Shown here: positions 1 through 4,577 of the stretch, in pieces | Position numbering within the stretch: position 1 is the first letter of the stretch | Layout: every line of letters starts with the position of its first letter | NCBI GenBank assembly: GCA_030613285.1 | Contig: JAUWME010000137.1 | Span: forward strand, 1 to 6,699 | DNA: 6,699 bases | From: Candidatus Zymogenus sp. | Lineage (GTDB): Bacteria > Desulfobacterota > Zymogenia > Zymogenales > Zymogenaceae | Direction of reading: 5' to 3' | Translations under genes and position numbers: made by a program | The notes under the pieces: model-generated | What the model was told of the DNA's origin: nothing | The model's database searches: none | Seen by the model: the letters and a program-made list of their open reading frames with translations, nothing else

Positions 1-324
1 CGAAGGAATTACCCCAAACTTTGGTCCTGAATTGTCCAGAGCAATAAAAACATCTCCTTTATCTTCTTCCAGGACAAGATGCTTTCTCCCCGGTGCGACA
101 ATAATTCTGCCGGTTTTTACTCTCATTCCCCAAAAACCAATTTTAACATCAAATCCAGTACCTTTTGAAATGCGATTAGCAAAAGATTTAATAAACTTCG
201 GAAGCATATGTTGTACAACAATTATCGCAGTAGGTAGGTTCGTTGGTATTCGGGAAATGATATCTAAAACGATTTTTGGGCCACCGGTTGAGGCGGCAAT
301 GATGATAAGTTTTCCATCTGGCAT
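1..324 (-). CDS. cheB: CheB-type protein-glutamate methylesterase catalytic domain, no receiver domain (3' end beyond window)
   Basis: This gene encodes the start of a chemoreceptor methylesterase/deamidase, which removes methyl groups from receptor glutamates in the cytoplasm and opposes CheR. The 108 visible codons begin MPDGKLIIIAASTGGP. The A-S-T-G-G-P loop carries the nucleophile Ser12, and QHM at 38-40 supplies the catalytic His39. Both are hallmarks of the CheB C-terminal domain. The catalytic Asp would lie beyond the left edge. Classical CheB has an N-terminal receiver domain and a linker, whereas this protein starts directly at the first strand of the esterase domain. The ATG is 6 bp after the cheY stop and in the same frame. 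The only SD-like sequence, GGGAG, lies inside the end of cheY about 11 bases upstream, so translation is probably coupled to cheY. The family call is secure; the full length is unknown. Confidence 0.9.
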   Translation of the reverse strand, partial: MPDGKLIIIAASTGGPKIVLDIISRIPTNLPTAIIVVQHMLPKFIKSFANRISKGTGFDVKIGFWGMRVKTGRIIVAPGRKHLVLEEDKGDVFIALDNSGPKFGVIPS

Positions 325-330
325 AGATTG

Positions 331-696
331 CTATACTCCCGCAATCCTTTTAACCATCGTAGAGACATCAACAGCATCGAAAGGTTTTATGATGTAGTCT
401 TTTGCGCCCGCATTTAATGCTTCTGTAACCAGCGACTCTTGCCCGAGAGCACTGCACATAACTATTTTCGCGTCTTGATCAATTTCTATTATCTCTTTTA
501 CGGCGTCAATTCCACTCTTTAACGGCATCACGATGTCCATTGTAGTTATATCCGGCTTTAGCTTTTTGTAGAGTTCTACAGCCTCCACACCGTTTTCTGC
601 CTCACCAACAATTTCAAACCCTTCTGCTGTAAGTATATCATTTAGCATTGTACGCATAAAACTCGCATCATCTACAACTAATACTTTTAAACTCAT
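331..696 (-). CDS. cheY: CheY-like single-domain response regulator
   Basis: This is a 121-residue stand-alone receiver domain that would accept phosphate from CheA and carry the signal to the output. All key residues are present: the acidic pair Asp9-Asp10, the phosphoacceptor Asp54 in MDIVMP, Ser82 in MCSA as the switch Ser/Thr, and Lys104 in IIKPF. The VDDASFMR start and the MCSALGQ segment resemble CheY of the Bacillus/Thermotoga/archaeal type more than enterobacterial CheY. The ATG overlaps the cheW stop by 4 bp (ATGA), which implies translational coupling. The protein ends in TAG right after the expected last helix, and the next frame-matched codons lead straight into the CheB domain. 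It could therefore be read either as true CheY or as the detached receiver of a split CheB. The CheY-like sequence favours the first reading, but no sequence search was possible. Confidence 0.93.
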   Translation of the reverse strand: MSLKVLVVDDASFMRTMLNDILTAEGFEIVGEAENGVEAVELYKKLKPDITTMDIVMPLKSGIDAVKEIIEIDQDAKIVMCSALGQESLVTEALNAGAKDYIIKPFDAVDVSTMVKRIAGV

Positions 697-1193
697 TTTG
701 CCCTCGATACTGAAATTGAATCGTCTACAAAATCAAATATTTTGTTTGAATACAAAATGTTGACTATTTTTTCTCCTACTTTAAAAACACCAGAAACAAA
801 ACTAATGTCGCTCTCTTGACTATCAATTCCTATCAATCCTTCTTCTTTAGAATCTTCATCTATTGCAATAACGTCAGTAATGAATCCTGTGAGGATGCCA
901 ATTTGCATTGTTTCATTTTTTAAGATTATTACTTGTTCAAAGCTTTCTTCTCCGGGGATTTTCAATATTTTGGAAAGATTTATAAGAGTTATGATACTAC
1001 CGCCGAGATTCATTATCCCGGTGATAAAATCCGGAGCCCGAGGAACAATTGAGCTTGGTTCAAGCTGGGCTATTCGCCGAACACTTTTAATGTCTAAACC
1101 AAAGACTTCATCTCCCAGTTTAAACGTGATAATCTGCCGCTCTGATGCTGTCGACTCTTTATCGGTATAACTATTTTTTTCGCTTTCTGCCAT
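693..1193 (-). CDS. cheW: CheW-type chemotaxis coupling protein
   Basis: This 166-residue protein is a CheW-domain scaffold that would link the receptor to CheA in the array. After about 18 hydrophilic residues the domain begins with RQIITFKLGDEVFGLDI. It continues through the VRRI and IVPRAPDFITGIMNL segments to a C-terminal strand pair, and this is the usual size of CheW. The conserved N-L-R-G motif is N-L-G-G here (Gly64 in place of Arg), and the following D-L is N-L (Asn72). The ATG at 1193 is the only plausible start before the domain. It has no good SD, only AAGAAG directly abutting the start codon. A diverged copy of its first codons lies about 94 bp upstream. Its stop overlaps the cheY start. 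The family is secure; whether it binds CheA normally is open because of the motif changes. Confidence 0.9.
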   Translation of the reverse strand: MAESEKNSYTDKESTASERQIITFKLGDEVFGLDIKSVRRIAQLEPSSIVPRAPDFITGIMNLGGSIITLINLSKILKIPGEESFEQVIILKNETMQIGILTGFITDVIAIDEDSKEEGLIGIDSQESDISFVSGVFKVGEKIVNILYSNKIFDFVDDSISVSRAK

Positions 1194-1215
1194 CTTCTTA
1201 TATTTCAGATCCCAG
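1177..1215. repeat. Imperfect direct repeat, copy B (cheW 5' end plus remnant of an mcp 3' end)
   Basis: On the plus strand this 39-base stretch matches 1271-1308 at 33 of 38 aligned positions with one single-base gap. On the coding (minus) strand it reads CTGGGATCTGAAATATAA, followed shortly by the ATG and first codons of cheW. The first part resembles the last codons of mcp (CTGGAGTCTGAAGTATAA) although it is outside any gene. Its presence directly upstream of the real cheW start suggests the tail of a lost receptor gene. Confidence 0.8.
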
Positions 1216-1267
1216 TTTTGATGTGATAATCCTTTACTCTATTACAACCCCCTTCTATCAACACAAA

Positions 1268-1287
1268 CCATTTTCGCTTTCGGGCAT
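1268..1287 (-). pseudogene. Remnant of a second cheW 5' end
   Basis: An ATG at 1287-1285, four bases after the mcp stop, opens MPESEN, nearly the same as the MAESEK start of cheW, and then degenerates and stops at TGA. There is no SD in front of it and nothing CheW-like after the first codons. I read it as a duplication scar rather than a functional micro-peptide. A short leader peptide cannot be excluded. Confidence 0.45.
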
Positions 1288-1308
1288 CTTTTATACTTCA
1301 GACTCCAG
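1271..1308. repeat. Imperfect direct repeat, copy A (mcp 3' end plus remnant of a cheW 5' end)
   Basis: This copy covers the last five codons of the intact mcp (LESEV), its TAA stop and the downstream ATGCCCGAAAGCGAAAA, which matches the real cheW start ATGGCAGAAAGCGAAAA. After the first six codons the cheW-like frame soon meets TGA, giving MPESENGLC. The partner copy is at 1177-1215. Confidence 0.8.
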
Positions 1309-2571
1309 CTTAAAACGGTCAACAACCGTTTTCAGTTCCTCAGAAATATCGGACATCTCCTGGGCGGAAGAGGCCATCTCCTCCATGGAAGCGGTCTGTT
1401 CTTCTGTGGCAGCAGAAACTTCTTCTGTAGATGCGGCATTGTCTTCTGCCACTCTTGCTATTTCTTCAATAGCTTTGACCATTTCTTCTGCCCCTTCACT
1501 CTGTTTCTGAGAGAGTTCATTTATTGCGGTGAGATTTTGCAATGATTCCAGGGCAATTTTTACTAAACCCCCAAGCGATTGCATGACCGAATTGTTAACA
1601 TCTCGGCCCTCTTCAACATTTTTTAAGACTTCTCGGATTTCACTTACTGCTTCCTCGCTTCCCTCGTCGATATCTGTAATAATTCCGGAGATTTCCTCTG
1701 CAAATTTTGTTGTACTTTCAGAAAGTTTTCTAATCTCGTCTGCCACGACTGCAAAACCCCTTCCGTATTCACCTGCTCTTGCCGCCTCTATTGTGGCGTT
1801 AAGCGCCAAGAGGTTTGTCTGCTGGGCAACACCGCTTATAACACTAACGATGCTTCCAATTTCCTTTGCCCTTTCAGAAAAATCCAGCATCCCCTTGCCT
1901 ATTGATTCCATGTTTCCAAAAATATTTTCCATTCTCTCCGATGCAATATTTACAAGGTCGTTTGCGGCCTTGGCTTCTTCCTGACTTTTTCCTGACGATT
2001 CCGTAAGTTCCTGAACAGTAAACGCCACCCGTTCAATACTCGAAGCAATATCCTTGATAACCGTCGAAGAACGCTCCACCAGCTCTGCCTGGTGCTCTGC
2101 CCCCCGGGAAATTTGCTCAATTGTTGAAGCTATTTCTTCGGTGGACGCGTTTATCTCTTCTGCCGAAGCAGAAAGTAGCTGGGCGGAGTCAGAAACTTTA
2201 TCGGCTCCACTCTTTACGTGCCCTACAAGGTCCCTGAGACTTCCGAGCATTCTATTTGTAGAATTTGCCAGGTCTACTGTTTCGTCGGGAAAAATCTTTC
2301 TGTGGGAGATATTTATATACTTGGTTAAATCACCTTGGCTGATGAGTTCGGCGATATTATTCAACTCCCTGAAATCTTTTGTGAAAGACCGGGTAAAAAG
2401 AAAGCCAATAACAAGACCTACCAGTATCGCTACTGAGACAGAAAAAAATGTACCCCAAAAACCCTTTGATATACCAAAGATACCACTTTCACTTACCTTC
2501 ATGATTAGGACTGTTGTGAGTATCACCAGAAAAAAACTAAGGATAAACTTCCATCCAATTTCAATTCTCAT
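1291..2571 (-). CDS. Methyl-accepting chemotaxis protein without a periplasmic sensor domain
   Basis: This 426-residue chemoreceptor is a membrane protein whose cytoplasmic hairpin controls CheA through CheW. Two hydrophobic helices lie at about 8-24 and 41-60 with only some 16 residues between them, so no extracytoplasmic ligand-binding domain is present. A HAMP-like region follows (about 61-113, with GDLT at 80-83 and a DE-x-V-x-L-x-NSTNRM segment at 96-108), but the usual Pro of HAMP helix 1 appears to be missing. The signalling hairpin covers about 114-421. Its tip at 249-277 holds [19 protein letters not shown] and GRGFAVVA. Glu pairs spaced by seven residues at 138/139 and 145/146, and at 383/384, 390/391 and 397/398, are candidate methylation sites for CheR/CheB. 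The hairpin is roughly 300 residues long, which would suit the 44-heptad class. There is no C-terminal CheR-tethering pentapeptide. The ATG has a good SD (GGAGG, 7-base spacing). Confidence 0.93.
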   Translation of the reverse strand: MRIEIGWKFILSFFLVILTTVLIMKVSESGIFGISKGFWGTFFSVSVAILVGLVIGFLFTRSFTKDFRELNNIAELISQGDLTKYINISHRKIFPDETVDLANSTNRMLGSLRDLVGHVKSGADKVSDSAQLLSASAEEINASTEEIASTIEQISRGAEHQAELVERSSTVIKDIASSIERVAFTVQELTESSGKSQEEAKAANDLVNIASERMENIFGNMESIGKGMLDFSERAKEIGSIVSVISGVAQQTNLLALNATIEAARAGEYGRGFAVVADEIRKLSESTTKFAEEISGIITDIDEGSEEAVSEIREVLKNVEEGRDVNNSVMQSLGGLVKIALESLQNLTAINELSQKQSEGAEEMVKAIEEIARVAEDNAASTEEVSAATEEQTASMEEMASSAQEMSDISEELKTVVDRFKLESEV

Positions 2572-2578
2572 TTTATTG

Positions 2579-2583
2579 CCTCC
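2579..2583 (-). promoter_or_regulatory. Ribosome binding site of mcp
   Basis: GGAGG on the minus strand lies 7 bases before the ATG at 2571 and fixes the start of the receptor gene. The 93-bp leader between cheR and mcp is otherwise very AT-rich. I see no convincing promoter or terminator in it, although TATAGT-like stretches occur. Confidence 0.7.
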
Positions 2584-2587
2584 AATT

Positions 2588-2606
2588 CCCTTCTATTACA
2601 ACACAA
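2588..2606 (-). repeat. mcp leader motif, partly repeated upstream of cheW
   Basis: On the minus strand this reads TTGTGTTGTAATAGAAGGG, just upstream of the mcp SD. The mcp-cheW spacer holds two partial copies: TTGTGTTGATAGAAGGG (1250-1266, identical except for a missing two-base TA) and the 11-mer GTTGTAATAGA (1238-1248). This supports the idea that the spacer is a collapsed receptor gene, or that the motif is a shared leader element. Confidence 0.45.
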
Positions 2607-2664
2607 TAAAAACTTTTAAAATACTTCTACTATATTACACCAATTGCAAACAAAAAGAAATATT

Positions 2665-3522
2665 TTATTTCGATATTTTTCTATATACCCTGTCGGAAAT
2701 ACTTATTGCCTCAAATAGTTGTCTGCCCTTACCAACCAAGGACTCCGTTCTTCCCAATACCAAGAACCCGCCGGGCAGCAATTGCTTGTAAAAACCCTCC
2801 TGAATATCTTCCTGATACGACCTTAAAAAATAGATAAGGAGGTTTCTGCACATAATAAAGTCAAACCGGCTGTACACCCTGTGGGTAAAAACATCTTTTT
2901 TTAAAAAGATCACTGAACTCTTCAAGCCCGGCGTTACTTGAAAACCATTTTTTACAACAGTAAAGTACTTTTGCAAGTGTCTTTTGGGGATCTTCGAAAC
3001 CTTATCAGGAGAATATACTCCCTTAACCGCAGTAAATAACGCCTTTTTATCAACATCCGTTCCGATCACTTTCAGTTTTAAATTTTTTCCCGCTTTTTGA
3101 AATTGCTCCAGAAAAATCATGGCTATGCTGTAAGGCTCCTCCCCTGTGGCACAACCCACACACAAAACATTAATTTTCTTTTCGCCTCTTTCGATCTTAT
3201 CTTGGCAAATCACTGGGACTACTATTTCACTAATTTTTCTGAATGTTTGCTTGTTTCTAAAAAAGCTGGTTACATTGATAGTCAAGACTGAAACAAGTTT
3301 TTTGTATTCATCTGGATTTCTTTCAACAAAATTCAGATACACTTCTGGAGACTTGTGCTGAATTGCCCGCATCCTGACCTTCAACCTACGACCCAGATAC
3401 TCGTCTTTGTATATGTTTATGTTTACATTCGATCTGTCAGTAATCAACGACCTTAGTCTTGTAACGGAACTTTCTGCCAGAACAATATCATATTCTTTGT
3501 TTTCTAAAATGGCTCGCACCAT
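2665..3522 (-). CDS. cheR: CheR-type chemoreceptor glutamate methyltransferase
   Basis: This 285-residue enzyme uses S-adenosylmethionine to methylate receptor glutamates, giving adaptation together with CheB. The order of elements is typical of the family: an N-terminal helical domain (about 10-80), NVTSFFRN at 83-90, the SAM-binding loop GCATGEEPYS at 123-132, Asp156 in the GTDVD segment that usually contacts the SAM ribose, FDFIMCRNLLIYF at 220-232, and LLPGGFLVLGRTES near the C-terminus. The length matches the classical 280-290 residue form with no extra domain. The ATG overlaps the roadblock stop (TAATG), so the two are probably co-translated. The receptor next door lacks a tethering pentapeptide, so methylation would not depend on tethering. 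Confidence 0.95.
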   Translation of the reverse strand: MVRAILENKEYDIVLAESSVTRLRSLITDRSNVNINIYKDEYLGRRLKVRMRAIQHKSPEVYLNFVERNPDEYKKLVSVLTINVTSFFRNKQTFRKISEIVVPVICQDKIERGEKKINVLCVGCATGEEPYSIAMIFLEQFQKAGKNLKLKVIGTDVDKKALFTAVKGVYSPDKVSKIPKRHLQKYFTVVKNGFQVTPGLKSSVIFLKKDVFTHRVYSRFDFIMCRNLLIYFLRSYQEDIQEGFYKQLLPGGFLVLGRTESLVGKGRQLFEAISISDRVYRKISK

Positions 3523-3899
3523 TATAATGGGAGCACTTCCAGAATGTCCCTTGCAGCACGGCGGCTCATTATAGAAATGAGCCCCAAGTTCGCATCTCTT
3601 TTGGCAATGACAGCAAGCAACGCTTTTCCTCCAATATCGGTTAAAACTACCTGTCCCGAAGTACTTAAAACAATGGTGTTTTGGATATCCCCCTGTTTTA
3701 ACTCCTTTACAACCCTATTTACAGCAGCCTGTGTCGCCGTCGATACTGCCGCAATTATCTCCTCCTCTGGCCCGGTTGGAAGCGTTGAGGCCAACACCAG
3801 TCCATCGTAGGTCTCTAAAACGGCAGATTCCACACCGCTTATTGAATTGCAGAGCTCCTGAACCGATTTTTTTAATGCCTCAGCTTTATAAACACCCAC
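3522..3899 (-). CDS. Roadblock/LC7 domain protein, probable regulator of the adjacent GTPase
   Basis: This 125-residue single-domain protein of the roadblock/LC7 (MglB/CvnB-like) family is expected to be cytoplasmic and dimeric. It shows the family pattern: a first helix (about 5-20), then GVESAVLETYDGLVLAST (22-39), a long middle helix (about 45-67), the strand NTIVLSTSGQVVLTDIGGKALLAVIA, and a final amphipathic helix following LGLISIMSRRAARDILEVL. Such proteins act as GTPase-activating or docking partners of small Ras-like GTPases, and the gene directly upstream encodes one. The start is GTG, chosen because GGAGGG lies 6 bases before it. The stop overlaps the cheR start by one base. The exact action (activator, exchange factor or scaffold) cannot be told from sequence. 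Confidence 0.88.
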   Translation of the reverse strand: MGVYKAEALKKSVQELCNSISGVESAVLETYDGLVLASTLPTGPEEEIIAAVSTATQAAVNRVVKELKQGDIQNTIVLSTSGQVVLTDIGGKALLAVIAKRDANLGLISIMSRRAARDILEVLPL

Positions 3900-3905
3900 A
3901 GTTTT

Positions 3906-3911
3906 CCCTCC
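3906..3911 (-). promoter_or_regulatory. Strong SD that selects a GTG start for the roadblock gene
   Basis: GGAGGG on the minus strand is followed by AAAACT and then GTG. It sits in the 17-bp gap after the GTPase stop codon. There is no nearby ATG with a comparable site. Confidence 0.75.
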
Positions 3912-3916
3912 GTGGT

Positions 3917-4429
3917 CTAAAGTTTCTCAAGTAACAAATCCAGTACCTTTTCCGTACTCTCCTTATCTATAGCAATTAAAGGAAGTATGAAGGCGTCTTC
4001 GGGAAGCTCAAGTTCCTTTTTTAGCTCCTCAACTGATAAAGCATTAGGTAAATCTTGCTTGTTTGCAGCTACCACAAATGGTTCTTCGAGTATCTCCGCG
4101 AAAAACTTGATGATCTTTCTGGCATCACCAAACCTCTCTTTATCTGTAGAATCTACAATCACGATGAACCCAAGCATATTTTCCGTCAACACTTCCCACA
4201 TAATCTGAAACTGTTCCTGACCCGGTGTTCCAAATATATATATCTTATTACCATCACGGGTTACCTTCCCAAAATCCATCGCAACAGTTGTCTCACCCTT
4301 TATAGATGCAAGATCGGTCGCTGTTACCTTCTTTTCGGTTGATATTACTTCAATCTCACTTATTGTTCTTATATATTGCGTCTTTCCACTGTTAAAAGGG
4401 CCTGTAACAACAACTTTTAAACGTTTCAT
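3917..4429 (-). CDS. Small Ras-like GTPase, COG2229/CvnD type
   Basis: This 170-residue single-domain P-loop GTPase would act as a cytoplasmic molecular switch. The G1 box is GPFNSGKT at 10-17. The switch I region includes the ETTVAMDFG stretch (46-54), with Thr47/Thr48 as candidates for Mg2+ contact. G4 is NKQD at 123-126. The G3 box reads FGTPGQE (66-72), so the usual Asp of D-x-x-G is Gly67 while Gln71 is kept; this F-G-T-P-G-Q form is, as I recall, typical of COG2229 GTPases such as Streptomyces CvnD. The next gene encodes a roadblock protein, and the same pairing occurs in Streptomyces conservons and, in looser form, in MglA/MglB. It is first in the che gene series, behind a good promoter candidate and an AGGAG SD at 6 bases. 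There is no lipidation signal or membrane segment. Confidence 0.9.
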   Translation of the reverse strand: MKRLKVVVTGPFNSGKTQYIRTISEIEVISTEKKVTATDLASIKGETTVAMDFGKVTRDGNKIYIFGTPGQEQFQIMWEVLTENMLGFIVIVDSTDKERFGDARKIIKFFAEILEEPFVVAANKQDLPNALSVEELKKELELPEDAFILPLIAIDKESTEKVLDLLLEKL

Positions 4430-4484
4430 ATTATTCTCCTAATATTTTGATTTTCAAATTGATGCTCTTAAACCCAAATTCTCA

Positions 4485-4497
4485 TTTAAGACTTAAA
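4485..4497. repeat. Perfect 6-bp inverted repeat in the operon leader
   Basis: TTTAAG-A-CTTAAA is a 13-base palindrome with a one-base centre. It lies about 18-30 bases downstream of the predicted -10 box of the GTPase-che operon. A further TTTAAG half-site occurs nearby on the minus strand. The position and symmetry suit an operator, but AT-rich DNA produces such palindromes by chance. Confidence 0.35.
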
Positions 4498-4514
4498 ATA
4501 CCACTTACATTAAA

Positions 4515-4543
4515 TATATATTACTTTTTGACAACTTAGTCAA
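4515..4543 (-). promoter_or_regulatory. Sigma-70-like promoter of the GTPase-che operon
   Basis: Read on the minus strand, TTGACT (4543-4538) is followed by 17 bases and TATATA (4520-4515). Transcription would start near 4508, giving a leader of about 80 bases before the GTPase ATG. It sits in the only sizeable gap between the helicase gene and the che genes. The -35 box is also one half of an inverted repeat (4528-4543), so it may be regulated. The helicase stop has no clear terminator, so some read-through transcription is also possible. Confidence 0.55.
4528..4543. promoter_or_regulatory. Candidate operator: inverted repeat overlapping the -35 box
   Basis: The minus strand reads TTGAC-TAAGTT-GTCAA, perfect 5-bp arms around 6 bases. 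One arm coincides with the -35 hexamer of the operon promoter, a position where a dimeric repressor could block RNA polymerase. No regulator is visible in the window. Confidence 0.35.
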
Positions 4544-4577
4544 GGAAAATTACTTTATTCAAACAATAAGATTTTTA

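Noticed and set aside
331..333. UAG as a recoded sense codon throughout the genome
   Set aside because: Three of the seven complete genes end in TAG at places that fit family lengths, and the helicase has TAG directly followed by TAA. Normal stop use is the simpler reading.
1145..1510. Plus-strand open reading frame across the cheW start, spacer and mcp end
   Set aside because: The translation is low in complexity and Ser-rich, a mirror of the receptor's coiled coil, and it has no good SD.
2607..2664. Internal promoter for mcp in the cheR-mcp gap
   Set aside because: Several TATA-like stretches exist in the very AT-rich gap, but none has a good -35 box at proper spacing.
2054..2791. Long plus-strand open reading frame antisense to mcp and the end of cheR
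   Set aside because: It lies across two well-supported minus-strand genes and their spacer. The translation is Ser-rich, as expected from the reverse of Glu/Ala-rich receptor codons, and matches no family I know.
4528..4556. Plus-strand promoter starting with the perfect TTGACA at 4528
   Set aside because: No acceptable -10 box lies 16-18 bases downstream and there is no plus-strand gene to serve. The hexamer is explained by the palindrome on the minus-strand -35 box.
4553..4570. Possible terminator hairpin after the helicase gene
   Set aside because: The minus strand can pair CTTATT with AATAAAG only with a bulge, the stem has almost no GC, and only a short T-run follows. It is not enough to call a terminator.
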